From: an uncultured bacterium
GTDB taxonomy: Bacteria; Bacteroidota; Rhodothermia; Rhodothermales; Rubricoccaceae
Length of the DNA: 64,000 bases
Assembly (NCBI GenBank): GCA_947493945.1
Contig: CANLSR010000001.1
Location: 682,001 to 746,000, forward strand
Reading direction: 5' to 3'
Both the position numbers and the translations under genes were made by a program. Shown here one piece after another: positions 16,497-26,521 of the stretch (position 1 is its first letter; each line of letters starts with the position of its first letter). A model generated the notes under the pieces. The model was not told the DNA's origin, made no database searches, and was given only the letters and a program-made list of their open reading frames with translations.

Positions 16497-16634
16497 TCTG
16501 CGGGTCCCTGCCCACGTGCTGGCGGCGCTCGGCGGCGGGTGCCGAAAACGACCGCCAGTCGGGCGTGGACTCTCGCACGGCGGGATCGCCAACACGACCG
16601 CCGGGGTAAACCGGCCGCCCCTTTTCCTCTTCCC

Positions 16635-17079
<445 letters not shown>

Positions 17080-17093
<14 letters not shown>

Positions 17094-20025
17094 CGGGCAA
17101 CCGCGCCGCCAGCGCCTGCGCCGGGTGCAGCGCCGTCCGGCCGGTGAGGTGCTCGATCTGCTCCCGACAGCTCGTCCCGGCCGCCACCACGACCGCCCCG
17201 GGCGACCGGCGGACGGCGGGCGCCAGCCGGTCCTCGCCGATGGCCACCGACACGCCGTAGTGCTCGGCCTCGTAGCCGAACGCGCCGGCCACGCCGCAGC
17301 ACCCGGCCTCGGTCTCGGCCACCGAGAACCCGGCCGCGCCCAGGCACGCGCGGCTGGCGCCCATCGTCGAGAGCGCCTTTTGGTGGCAGTGGCCGTGGAC
17401 GAGCGCCTGGCTCTCCGCCGGCTCCGGCCGCCAGTCGATGGCGGCTAGGCGGTCGGCGTGGGTCTGGCACCACTCCTCGAAGGTGACGGCCGCTCGGGCG
17501 ACGGCCTGAGCGCCGGCGTCGCCGGGCAGCAGGCGCGGGATCTCGTCGCGCAGCGTCAGCACGCACGACGGCTCCAGGCCCACGATGGCCACGCCGGCCT
17601 GGGCCAGCGGCGCGTAGGTGTCGACCAGCTGGCGGGCGAGGCGGGCGGCGCGGGGCACGAACCCCTTCGACAGATACGTGCGCCCGCAGCACCGATACGG
17701 CGGCACATCGACGGACGCGCCGGCCGCCTGCAACACCCGGAGCGCCGCGCGCGGGATCGCCGGCTCCTGGAAGCGCCCGAACGTGTCGACGTAGAGCGCC
17801 ACCCGTGGCGACGCGGCGTCGGGGGCACGGGGTGTAGGGGCCTCCGACTCAGAGAACGGATCGGAGGCGAAGGTGGGCAGGCCGCGTTCGAGCGCGACGC
17901 CGAGCGCCGCCAGCCAGCGGCGGGCGATCCAGCTCCGCCCCGTCCGGTTGGCGGCGGCCGCCAGCGGGCCGGCCGTGCGCCGGGCGAAAACGGGCAGGTG
18001 CGCAAACAGGCGCGTGCGAAGCGGCGGCGCGGTCTCCTCCCACTTTTTGGACTGCCACACCGTCTTCAGCGCCGCCATGTCGACGGACGCCGGGCACTCG
18101 GAGCGGCACGCCTTGCACGAGACGCAGAGGTCCATGGCCTGGGCCACCTCGGGGCTCGTCAGCCCGTCCAGGCCGCCCGACACCGCCTCCCTCAGCGCGT
18201 TGGCCCGGCCCCGCGTCGAGTCCTTCTCCTCGCGCGTGGCCATGAACGGCGGGCACATGACGCCCTCGCCCACCTTGCGGCAGACGGCCGACCCGTTGCA
18301 CGCCTCGACGGCCTCCACGAACCCGACGTCTTTCCCCTGGGTGTCGAAAAACGCCAGCCCGCTGGCGACCGGCGCCGGGCGGTAGTCCGGGCCCAGGCGC
18401 AGCGCCTCGGTCAGCGGCGGCACGTCGACGATCTTGCCCGGGTTGAGGCGGCCGTGCGGGTCGAAGGCGCGCTTGGTGGCCTGGTAGGCGGCGTAGAGCG
18501 CCGGCGTGTAGAACTCTTCCGCCAGCGCCCCGCGCGCCCGGCCGTCGCCGTGCTCGGAGGCGATCACGCCGCCGTACTTGCGCGCCAGCCGCGCCGACGC
18601 CCGGGCCACGCGGTCCATCGCCGCCACCTGGGCCGGCTGGCGGAGGTCGAAAAACGGGCGGACGTGCAGGCAGCCGGCGGACGCGTGGGCGTACATGACG
18701 GCCTCGACCTGGTCGGCCGCGAGCGCCTCCTCCAGTTCGCGGACGTAGGCCGGCAGGTGCTCGACCGGGACCGCCGCGTCCTCGATGATCGCCGCCGCCT
18801 GGACCGGCAGCCGGGCGCTCATCGCCAGCCCCAGCCCCACCTTGCGGACGGCGTAGACGTCGGCCATCCGCGCCTCCTCTTCCAGCTCCGTGATGACCGC
18901 GTGCGCGCCCAGGTGCCGGCGCAGGCCCGCCAGCCCGTCGCGGCACTCCGCCAGCGACTGGCCGCTGTACTCGACGATCAACAACGCCGCCGGCAGCTCG
19001 CCGTGCGGGCCGCGCTGGACAAAGTGGAGCTTGGGCGCGTACTCGGTCACGTCCAACGCGCGGGCCAGCGCGATCCGGTCGAACAGCTCCACGGCCGTCG
19101 GCCCGGTCTCCAGGATGCCCTCGACGGCCTCCAACGCCGCCTGCCGCGTGTCGTAGTGGACGACGCCCAGCGCCGCGTGCGGAGGTCGCTCCACCAGCCC
19201 GACAGTGATCTCGGTGGCGAACGCGAGCGTGCCCTCGGAGCCGGCCAGGAGCGCGGCCAGGTTGCGCCGTCCGTCCCAGGCGCGGCCCGGCCCGCGGTCC
19301 ACCTCCGGGGCGGGCATCATGCGCTCCAGGCGGTAGCCGCCGGCGCGGCGCCACCAGCGCGGCGTGTCCTGGCGGATGGCGTGCTCGTGGACCGACAGCA
19401 GCGCGCCGACACGGCGATAGACCTCGCCCTCTGGCCCCGACTGGCGGGCCTTGCCGGCCCACGCCTGGTCGCTCAGCGCCTGGAACGTCGCGGCCGTCCC
19501 GTCCGCCAGCAGCACCTTGGCGGACTCGGTCCAGTCCACGACGGAGCCGTACTGGATGGAGTGCGTGCCGGTCGCGTTCGTGCCCAGCATGCCGCCGACG
19601 GTGGCGCGGCTGGAGCTTGCGGGGTCCGGCCCGACCGTCAGGCCGTGCGCCGCGGCGGCGGCGTTGAGATGATCCAAGACGACGCCCGGCTGGACGGTCG
19701 CCGTCCTCGCCCCCGGATCGACCCCGACGATCCGGCGCAAGTGCTTGGTCGTGTCGACGACGAGCCCGGCCGAGACGGCGGACCCGGCCAGGCTGGACCC
19801 CGAGCCGCGCGCGACGACGGGCACCCCGAACTCGGCGCCGGCCTCCAGCGCCGCCTGCACGTCGTCTACGGTGCGCGGGACGAGCACGCCGACGGGCGGC
19901 TCGCGGTAGAGCGACGCGTCGGTAGCGTAGAGCGCCCGGGACAGCGCGTCCAGGCGCAGGTCGCCGGCGATCCGGGGGCGGAGGGCGGCGGCGAACGCCT
20001 CTAGTCGTGCGGTCTCGATCTCCAT
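17080..20025 (-). CDS. FAD-linked oxidase with fused 4Fe-4S / CCG domains (GlcD-GlcF type)
   Basis: A 981-residue fusion. Residues about 35-470 are an FAD-binding PCMH domain (VVARGSGSSLAGSAVS and TVQPGVVLDHLNAAAAAHG) plus the FAD oxidase C-terminal part (GLNPGK-type end as RLNPGKIVDVP). Then come two 4Fe-4S clusters, one of which is DLCVSCKACRSECPASVDM. Two CCG cysteine domains end the protein (YRCCGRTYLSKGF, GCCGVAGAFG). Homologues oxidise D-lactate, glycolate or other 2-hydroxyacids at the membrane and pass electrons to quinones. The substrate here is unresolved. It stands alone and converges on the lipoprotein gene. Confidence 0.92.
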
Positions 20026-20061
20026 GCCGGATGGTACCGCCCGCGGCCGGCCCGGCTCCCG

Positions 20062-20096
20062 CGCCCCGCTGGCGGAGGGCGCCCGCCAGCGGGGCG
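20062..20096 (-). terminator. Hairpin after the M16 peptidase gene, made of two 13-mer copies
   Basis: Arms cgccccgctggcgg (20062-20075) and ccgccagcggggcg (20083-20096) pair over 14 bp with a 7-nt loop. It lies past the stop of the leftward M16 gene. A second, weaker hairpin (9-bp stem, 20104-20136) lies between it and that stop. Confidence 0.6.
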
Positions 20097-20156
20097 GACG
20101 TGGGCGCGCCCCGTCAGGAGGCCCGGCGGGGCGCGCAGCGAGAGACGGCGCGGCGG

Positions 20157-22895
20157 CTAGCGGACCGTGTTGCCGTCGGCGTCGATGATCTCGACCGGGC
20201 CCAGGTTCAGGGCCCGGACCTTGTCCTCGATCTCCGAGAGGTCGCCGACGACCACCCAGACCACGTTGTCGGGGCGGACCAGCTGGCGGGCGGCCTGGGC
20301 CACGCGGTCGGTGTCGAGGGCGGTCACCTCGCCGGCGTAGCGCTGGTAGTAGTCGTCGTCGAGGTCGTACTGGACGATCTCGGCCACCGACGAGCCGAGC
20401 GCGCCCAGCGTCTCCCAGCGGCCCGAGAGCGTCAGCGTCTGTCCGGCCTTGGCCTGGGCCACCTCGGCGGCCGTCGCCGGGCGGCCGTCGACCACGTCCT
20501 GGAGCTCGCGCACCACCTCCGACATCGACTCCGACGTCTTGTCGGTCTGGACCGGGGCGTAGACCAGGAACGGCCGCTGGCCGCGCGTGTCGAGCAGCAG
20601 CGACCGGGCGCCGTAGCTCCAGCCCTTGTCCTCGCGCAGGTTCATGTTGACGCGCGACGTGAAGCTGCCGCCCAACAGCGTGTTCAGCGTCTCGACCGCC
20701 AGGTCGTCCGAGCCGCCGCGCGCCGGCGCCAGCTGGGCCGCCATCACGATCGACTGCTGGGCGCCCGGCCGGTCGAGCATGAACACCCGGGCCTCGGGCT
20801 GGCCCACCTCCGCCACGTTCTTGGCCGGCACGTCGCCGCGCTCCCAGCCGGCGAAGGCGCGGTCGAGCTGGGCCACGAGGTCGTCCATCGACACGTCGCC
20901 GGCGACCACCAGGGTCGCGTTGTTGGGCTTGAACCAGGTCCGGTGGAAGTCGACCAAGTCGTCACGCGTGAAGCCCTGGACGGCCGCCTCGGTGCCCGAG
21001 CCCGAGAGCGGCAAGCTGTAGGCGTGGCCGTCGCCGTAGAGCTTGGCCGGGAGCACGCGGACCGCCAGCCCGACCGGCTGGGACTTCTCGCCCTGGATCT
21101 GGGCCAGCCGCTGCTGGCGGAGCCGCTCCAGGTCGTCGGCCGGGAAGTCGGGCCGGAGCGCCACGTCGGCCATCAGGGCCAGCGTCTCGGCCAGGTTCTC
21201 GGTCAGGGCCGAGGCCGAGACGGTCGCCACGTCGATGGCGGCGCCGGTCCCGATCTCGGCGCCCAGGGCCGCCTCGCGCTCGGCGATCTCCAGGGCGTCC
21301 AGGCCGGCGGCGCCCTCGTCCAGCATGTCCATCGCCAGGCTGGCCAGGCCGGGCCGGGCCGGGTCGTCGGCGGCGTAGCCGGAGTCGACGAGCAGGCGCA
21401 TCTCGACCAAGGGCACGTCGCGGCGCTCGGCGAGCACCACCTCCAGGCCGTTGGACAGCGTCCGCCGCTGGAGGTCGGGGAACGTCACGGCGGGCGTGCC
21501 GCCGGCCGGCTCCGGCACGCCGGCCGTCCGGTCGACGGCCGTGGCGACGGGCGCCAGCTCGGGCCGCGGCGTGGTGACGAGGGTGTAGCTGCCGGTCGTC
21601 ATCCAGCGCTGGGCCGCGGCCTGGACCTCGTCCGGCGTGGCCGCCAGCACGCGCGCCAAGCCCTCGCGGTAGGCGCCGGGGCTGCCGAGGTAGACCGCGC
21701 TCTGGGCCAGGATGTCGCTCTTGCCGCCGAACCCGCCGATCCGCTCGACGCCGCGGACAAAGTCGGCCCGGGTGCCGGTCTGGACGCGCGCCAGCTCGGC
21801 GGGCGTCGGGCCGTCGCGGAGGAAGCGCGCCAGCTCCTGGTCGAGCGCCGCCTCGACGGCCGCTGGGTCGGCGCCGGGCTGGGCGGTCACGATCACGTTG
21901 AGCTGGCTGCCGATCTCGCCGCTCTGGACGTAGGCGAAGGCGCCGGTCGCGATCTGGTCGCGGTAGACCAGCCGCTCGTAGAGCCGCGAGGTCTTGCCGG
22001 AGGCGAGCACGTCGGTGGCGACCGTCAGCAGGTCGTAGTCGGCCGAGCCCACCTCGGGCACGTTCCAGACCTTGTGGATGCGGGCCTGGGGCACGCGGTC
22101 CTCGGTGACCTGGCGGCGGTCGCCCTCCATCGGCGCGACCCAGCGTTGGAACGACGCGACCGGCGGGCCGGGCTCGATGTCGCCGAAGTAGCGCGTCACC
22201 TTCTCCAGCGCCACCTCCGGCGTCACGTCGCCGGCGACGACCACGACGGCGTTGTTCGGGCCGTAGTAGGTCTTGAACCACTCCTGGACGTCCTCCAGCG
22301 ACGCCGCGTTGAGGTCGTCCATCAGCCCGATGACCGTGTGGTCGTAGGGGTGGCCCTCGGGGTAGGTCGCGTCGTTGACCAGCTGGCGGGTCATGCCGTA
22401 GGGGTTGTTCTCGCCCTGGCGCTTCTCGTTCTGGACCACGCCGCGCTGCTCGTCCAGCTTGGCCTGGTCGACGGCGCCCAGCAGGTGCCCCATCCGGTCC
22501 GACTCCATGAACAGGACGGCGTCCAGGGCGCCCGTCGGGACGTTCTGGAAGTAGTTCGTCCGGTCCGTGTTGGTGGTCCCGTTGAGGTCGGTCGCCCCGA
22601 CCCGCTCCAGCACCTGGAAGTAGTCGTCGTTGAAGTTTTCGGACCCGTTGAACATCAGGTGCTCGAACAGGTGGGCGAACCCACTCCGCCCGTCGGGCTC
22701 GTTCTTGGACCCGACGTGGTACCACACGTTGACGGCCACGATGGGCGCCTTGTGGTCCTCGTGGACGATGAGCGTGAGCCCGTTGTCCAAGACGAACGTC
22801 TCGTACGGGATGTCGGGCAAGCCCGCGAGCGGGTCCTGGGCCGCCGCCAGCGGGGCTAGGACGAGGGCAAAAAGGGCGAGTAGCGCCAAGCGCAT
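20157..22895 (-). CDS. M16 family zinc peptidase, two-domain, exported
   Basis: A 912-residue insulinase-like (pitrilysin family) peptidase. A signal peptide (MRLALLALFALVLAPLAAAQ) is followed by the active M16 domain with the inverted zinc motif HxxEH (H75, E78, H79 in GFAHLFEHLMFNG). A second, inactive-type M16 half starts near residue 480 (LSNGLEVVLAERRDVPLVEM). This two-half form is the usual periplasmic clamshell peptidase that degrades peptides. It is a single gene between the FAD oxidase and rarA, ended by the paired hairpin. Confidence 0.92.
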   Translation of the reverse strand: MRLALLALFALVLAPLAAAQDPLAGLPDIPYETFVLDNGLTLIVHEDHKAPIVAVNVWYHVGSKNEPDGRSGFAHLFEHLMFNGSENFNDDYFQVLERVGATDLNGTTNTDRTNYFQNVPTGALDAVLFMESDRMGHLLGAVDQAKLDEQRGVVQNEKRQGENNPYGMTRQLVNDATYPEGHPYDHTVIGLMDDLNAASLEDVQEWFKTYYGPNNAVVVVAGDVTPEVALEKVTRYFGDIEPGPPVASFQRWVAPMEGDRRQVTEDRVPQARIHKVWNVPEVGSADYDLLTVATDVLASGKTSRLYERLVYRDQIATGAFAYVQSGEIGSQLNVIVTAQPGADPAAVEAALDQELARFLRDGPTPAELARVQTGTRADFVRGVERIGGFGGKSDILAQSAVYLGSPGAYREGLARVLAATPDEVQAAAQRWMTTGSYTLVTTPRPELAPVATAVDRTAGVPEPAGGTPAVTFPDLQRRTLSNGLEVVLAERRDVPLVEMRLLVDSGYAADDPARPGLASLAMDMLDEGAAGLDALEIAEREAALGAEIGTGAAIDVATVSASALTENLAETLALMADVALRPDFPADDLERLRQQRLAQIQGEKSQPVGLAVRVLPAKLYGDGHAYSLPLSGSGTEAAVQGFTRDDLVDFHRTWFKPNNATLVVAGDVSMDDLVAQLDRAFAGWERGDVPAKNVAEVGQPEARVFMLDRPGAQQSIVMAAQLAPARGGSDDLAVETLNTLLGGSFTSRVNMNLREDKGWSYGARSLLLDTRGQRPFLVYAPVQTDKTSESMSEVVRELQDVVDGRPATAAEVAQAKAGQTLTLSGRWETLGALGSSVAEIVQYDLDDDYYQRYAGEVTALDTDRVAQAARQLVRPDNVVWVVVGDLSEIEDKVRALNLGPVEIIDADGNTVR

Positions 22896-23004
22896 GAGGG
22901 CCGGGGGAAGGTGTCCCGTATGATAATCGGCGTCGGCCGTCCTGGAAGGGCTTCCATCTGTGCCCTACGCTCGCCAGCCGCCTCCCGCCGGCCGTCAGCG
23001 GGCG

Positions 23005-24378
23005 CTACTCGTCGTCGGCGGCGTACTTCTGGGCGCGCTTCGAGACGTCCTCCTCCTCGTCCCGCTGGCGGAGCTGGTCGAGGCGCGTCTGGAGCCGGGC
23101 CTCGTAGCCCTGGTCGGACGGCTCGTAGAAGTACGTCCCCTGCATCCCGCCCGGCAGGTACTGCTCGGGCACGTAGTGGTCGCGGTAGGCGTGGGGGTAC
23201 TTGTAGCCGACCCCGTGCCCCAATCCTTTCTTGTCGCGCGAGCCGTCTTTGAGGGCGTTGGGCGGCTCCTCCGTCCGCTCCTTGGCCACGTGCTCTAGGG
23301 CGTTGAAAAAGGCGAAGCCGGAGTTGGACTTGGGCGCGGTCGCGAGGTAGACGCACAGCTGGCCGAGCATAAAGCGGCCCTCGGGCATCCCCACGAACTC
23401 GAACGCCTCTAGGCACGCCACAGCCTGGCGGACGGCGTTGGGGTCGGCCAGGCCCACGTCCTCGCAGGCGAAGATCAGCATCCGGCGGAGCACGAAGCGC
23501 GGGTCCTCGCCGGCGTAGATCATGCGCGCCATCCAGTACAGCGCCGCGTCGGGGTCCGACCCGCGCATCGACTTGATAAAGGCCGAGACGGTGTCGTAGT
23601 GGGCGTCGCCGTCCTTGTCGTAGAGCACGGCCCGCTGCTGGATCGAGTCCTCGGCGATGGCCAGCGTCACGCGGATCTTGCCGCTGGCGTCCGGCTCCGT
23701 CGTCTCGACGGCCAGCTCTAGGGCGTTGAGGAGCGAGCGGGCGTCGCCGTTGGCGGTGCTCGCCAGGTGCGCCAGCGCGTCCTCGTCGATCCGGACGTCG
23801 AGGGCTCCGTAGCCGCGCACGTCGTCCGCCAGCGTCTGGCGGACGACCTCGCGCAGGTCGGCCTCGGTCAGCGTGTGGAGCTCGAACACGCGGCTCCGCG
23901 AGACCAGCGCCTTGTTGACCTCGAAGTACGGGTTCTCGGTCGTGGCGCCGACGAACGTGACCGTCCCGTTCTCGACGTGGGGCAGCAGCGCGTCCTGCTG
24001 GCTCTTGTTGAACCGGTGGACCTCGTCCACGAACAGGATCGTGCCCTGGCCGTGCAGCCTCAGCCGCTCCTGGGCCGCGCCCACCTGGTCGCGGATGTCT
24101 CGGACGCCCGCCAGCACGGCGTTGAGGCTGGCGAAGTGCTTGCGCGTGGTGTTGGCTACGATCCGCGCGAGCGTGGTCTTGCCCGTGCCGGGCGGGCCGA
24201 ACAGGATCAGGCTGGTGACGCGGTCGGCCTCGACGGCGCGGCGGAGCAGCTTGCCCGGCGCCAGGATGTGCGGCTGGCCGACGTACTGGTCCAGCGTCTG
24301 GGGCCGCATCCGGTCCGCCAGCGGGGCGGAGCGGGCGCGGCGGGCGTCGGCGGCGGCGGCGAACAGGTCATCGGGCAT
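23005..24378 (-). CDS. rarA: Replication-associated recombination protein A (AAA ATPase)
   Basis: A 457-residue RarA/MgsA/WRNIP1-type clamp-loader-like ATPase. The N-terminal RMRPQTLDQYVGQPHIL signature comes before Walker A GPPGTGKTT (61-69), Walker B ILFVDEVHRFN, sensor 1 FVGATTENP and the C-terminal tetramer domain ending with the conserved YKYPHAYRDHYVPEQYLP block. RarA works at stalled replication forks with SSB and RecA. An extended C-terminal tail (YEARLQTRLDQLRQRDEEEDVSKRAQKYA) is helical. The start is the ATG at 24378 (MPDDLF). Confidence 0.95.
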   Translation of the reverse strand: MPDDLFAAAADARRARSAPLADRMRPQTLDQYVGQPHILAPGKLLRRAVEADRVTSLILFGPPGTGKTTLARIVANTTRKHFASLNAVLAGVRDIRDQVGAAQERLRLHGQGTILFVDEVHRFNKSQQDALLPHVENGTVTFVGATTENPYFEVNKALVSRSRVFELHTLTEADLREVVRQTLADDVRGYGALDVRIDEDALAHLASTANGDARSLLNALELAVETTEPDASGKIRVTLAIAEDSIQQRAVLYDKDGDAHYDTVSAFIKSMRGSDPDAALYWMARMIYAGEDPRFVLRRMLIFACEDVGLADPNAVRQAVACLEAFEFVGMPEGRFMLGQLCVYLATAPKSNSGFAFFNALEHVAKERTEEPPNALKDGSRDKKGLGHGVGYKYPHAYRDHYVPEQYLPGGMQGTYFYEPSDQGYEARLQTRLDQLRQRDEEEDVSKRAQKYAADDE

Positions 24379-24403
24379 GCCCGGAAGCTACCGGCTCGTC
24401 CCA

Positions 24404-24446
24404 CTCGCCACCCGCTGGCGGAGGCCGTCCGCCAGCGGGTGGCGAG
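24404..24446 (-). terminator. Long perfect hairpin between rarA and a lipoprotein gene
   Basis: A perfect 19-bp stem: ctcgccacccgctggcgga (24404-24422), loop ggccg, and its complement at 24428-24446. It lies 31 bp past the stop of the leftward lipoprotein gene. Both arms carry the CTGGCGG word. Confidence 0.7.
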
Positions 24447-24477
24447 CCAGACGAGTTCGGTCACGCCCGGCGGGAAG

Positions 24478-24903
24478 TCATGGGGCCCGAAGTCCAGATG
24501 GTGGGCCAGGCTCCGCGCCTCCGCCACCCAGGGACACCGTGCCGCCCAGGGTGTAAGTCTCGCCCTCGAACGTTAGCGTCTGAGCCTGGTCGTCCCATGC
24601 GGCGTCGCAAGGGAATGCGACGACGTCTGAGTTCCCGCTGGCGTAGGCCAGGCCGAGGCATCCGTCCACGACGGCCAGCGTGCCGGTGGCGAGCGCTGCC
24701 ATCTGGACCTCGGTCGGCGTCCAACGCGCGACCTGAACGCAGTCGGTCCGGCCGCCCGACACATCATCGGCGTCGGTTGCAGGTGCAATGGACGAGCCAG
24801 CCTCCGCGCCGACGGGCTCGTCGGTGGCACCGGGCGGGGCGTCGGCGCACCCGATGACGACCAGCGTGCACGTGCCTGCGAGAAGGCTAAAGAAACGACG
24901 CAC
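24478..24903 (-). CDS. Predicted lipoprotein, unknown function
   Basis: A 141-residue lipoprotein starting at GTG: MRRFFSLLAGTCTLVVIGC puts the lipobox cysteine at 19. After an acidic linker there is a compact cysteine-containing domain (GRTDCVQVARWTP, VVDGCLGLAYASGN, VVAFPCDAAWDD, LTFEGETYTLGGTVSLGGGG). The strand GxVVAFP...LTFEGETYTLGG is reminiscent of small periplasmic barrel domains, but I cannot name one. It is read toward rarA and ends at the 19-bp hairpin. Confidence 0.65.
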   Translation of the reverse strand: MRRFFSLLAGTCTLVVIGCADAPPGATDEPVGAEAGSSIAPATDADDVSGGRTDCVQVARWTPTEVQMAALATGTLAVVDGCLGLAYASGNSDVVAFPCDAAWDDQAQTLTFEGETYTLGGTVSLGGGGAEPGPPSGLRAP

Positions 24904-24958
24904 GGGTGAGGGACTGATGTCGCGTCCGACTGGCCGAGACCTTCCGCCAGCGGGGCGG

Positions 24959-25831
24959 CTACTCGTCGAGGAACGCCAGCAGCTGGCGGTTGACGGTGTC
25001 GGCGGCCTCGTGCTGGATCCAGTGCGAGACGCCGGGCAGCGTGTGGAGCCGCACGTCGGGGCAGAAGGCGGCCGAGCGAGCGGCTAGGCGGGCGTCGAGG
25101 AACGCGTCGTCCTCGCCCCACAGGATCAGCGTGGGCACGCGGACCGTCGGGTCGTCGATCTGGAGCGACGGGACGCGGCGCGCGAGCGCGCGGTACCACG
25201 AGATCATGCCGTGCGCGCGACCCGGCCGGTCCCACGCCGTCTGGTAGCGGGCGAGGTCAGCGTCGGAGAACGTGCCCGGCGCGCTGCTGCGCCGGAGTGC
25301 CCACGTGCCGGCCTGGCGGAGGGCGATCTCGGGAAGCGTGGGAAGCTGGAAAAATGCGACGTACCAACTCCGCGCCAGTTGGACCGGCGACTGCGGCAAA
25401 AACTGGAGGAAGGCTGTGGGATGCGGCACGTTCAAGATCGCCAGCCGGTCGATGCGCTCGGGCGCGCGGAGCGCCAGCCACCACGCCACCAGCGCGCCCC
25501 AATCGTGCCCGACGACATGGGCGCGCTCGACACCCGCCGCGTCGATCAGCGCCTCGACGTCGTCCGCCAGCCGGTCGATGTCATAGGCCGCGACGCCGGC
25601 CGGAGCGTCGGACTGGTTGTAGCCGCGTCCGTCCAGCGCCCACACGCGCCATCCGGCCCGAGCGAGTGCGGGGATCTGGTGCCGCCACCCGTACCAAAAC
25701 TCGGGAAAGCCGTGGAGCAGGAGCACCAGCGGACCGTCCTCCGGCCCGGCTTCGACTACGTGAAGACGCCCGCCGACGCCGTCGACAAACTGGGAGCGGA
25801 GGGGGACGCCGAGGTCGGGGAGGTCGGCCAT
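24959..25831 (-). CDS. Alpha/beta hydrolase, epoxide hydrolase-like
   Basis: A 290-residue alpha/beta hydrolase closest to the epoxide hydrolase/haloalkane dehalogenase branch. The oxyanion motif is HGFPE (40-44), the nucleophile is D110 in VGHDWGAL, the cap lies between about 135 and 220, and the catalytic histidine is in GVSHWIQHE near the end. Aspartate as nucleophile marks the epoxide-hydrolase/dehalogenase type rather than serine esterases. The open frame extends upstream to 25966 with basic low-complexity sequence; ATG at 25831 (MADLPDLGV) fits the family. The substrate is unknown. Confidence 0.88.
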   Translation of the reverse strand: MADLPDLGVPLRSQFVDGVGGRLHVVEAGPEDGPLVLLLHGFPEFWYGWRHQIPALARAGWRVWALDGRGYNQSDAPAGVAAYDIDRLADDVEALIDAAGVERAHVVGHDWGALVAWWLALRAPERIDRLAILNVPHPTAFLQFLPQSPVQLARSWYVAFFQLPTLPEIALRQAGTWALRRSSAPGTFSDADLARYQTAWDRPGRAHGMISWYRALARRVPSLQIDDPTVRVPTLILWGEDDAFLDARLAARSAAFCPDVRLHTLPGVSHWIQHEAADTVNRQLLAFLDE

Positions 25832-25874
25832 GGGAGCAGACGGGGCGCGGTGCGGGCCTCGCGGCAGACGCCGG

Positions 25875-26087
25875 CTAGGCGGCGTCCGCGATGGCAGACA
25901 AGAGCAGGGACTCGTCGGCCCCCGCCCAGTCCGGGTCCAGCTCCAGCCGGACCGACTGCGCCCCACCGCTCGGCGTGGCGACGACGGGGACCGTCCCGTC
26001 GTGGTCGCGCTCGTCGTCGGTGCCCACCAGGGCTTGGGCGAGCGTCCACTCGGTGGAGTCGGCGTCCTGGACGGTTCGGGTGGTCAT
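25875..26087 (-). CDS. Small hypothetical protein
   Basis: A 70-residue acidic protein (MTTRTVQDADSTEWTLAQAL) with no signal peptide or membrane segment. It reads like a single small alpha/beta unit (SVRLELDPDWAGADESLLLSAI). It lies 43 bp upstream of the epoxide hydrolase-like gene and 46 bp downstream of the GNAT gene, all on the same strand, so the three may be one transcript. I do not recognise it. The main support is its clean ATG-stop frame filling the gap. Confidence 0.5.
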   Translation of the reverse strand: MTTRTVQDADSTEWTLAQALVGTDDERDHDGTVPVVATPSGGAQSVRLELDPDWAGADESLLLSAIADAA

Positions 26088-26133
26088 AGACGTGGGGGAG
26101 GGGCCGCCGGCGGCGTCCGCCAGCGGGGCCGGT

Positions 26134-26403
26134 TTAGAGCAGGCCCTCGGCGCCGGGGTGGCTCTCGATGTAGGAGGCCACGAACGGGCACTGGGGCACG
26201 ACGGTGAGGTCGTTCTGCTGGGCGTACTCCAGCCCGGTCTCGACGAGCGACGTGCCCACGTCCTGGCCGCGCGCCTCCTCGGGCACGAACGTGTGGGTAA
26301 AGATGATCCGGTCGCCCTCGCGCTGGTATTCCAGCTCGGCGGTGCCGCCGTCGACGGGGGCGGTGAAGGCGTGGGCGGAGGTGTCGTGCTGGACGTCGGG
26401 CAT
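26134..26403 (-). CDS. Small GNAT-type N-acetyltransferase (Gcn5-related, YjdJ-like)
   Basis: An 89-residue minimal GNAT protein. It shows the strand pair AELEYQREGDRIIFTHTFVPEEARGQDVGTSLVETGLEYAQ with the Q/R-G-x-G/A acetyl-CoA loop as ARGQDVGTSL, followed by LTVVPQCPFVASYIESHPG, which is the family's typical end. These short enzymes transfer acetyl groups from acetyl-CoA to unknown small molecules or proteins. It precedes the 70-residue gene on the same strand. ATG at 26403 is the only sensible start. Confidence 0.9.
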   Translation of the reverse strand: MPDVQHDTSAHAFTAPVDGGTAELEYQREGDRIIFTHTFVPEEARGQDVGTSLVETGLEYAQQNDLTVVPQCPFVASYIESHPGAEGLL

Positions 26404-26460
26404 GGGTCGATGCGTAGGAGGGTCCGCCGCTAACGCCCGCGCAGGGCGCGCGGTGCCCGG

Positions 26461-26508
26461 CTGGCGGAGCGCGTCGGCGGGTGGCCGGGCGCCGGCAGGC
26501 TCCGCCAG
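26461..26508 (-). terminator. Weak hairpin after the amidase gene
   Basis: Arms ctggcggagc (26461-26470) and gctccgccag (26499-26508) are perfect complements with a 28-nt, itself structured, loop. It lies 14 bp past the stop of the leftward amidase gene. The right arm overlaps a 13-mer copy at 26502-26514. Confidence 0.4.
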
Positions 26509-26521
26509 CGGGGCGGGCGCG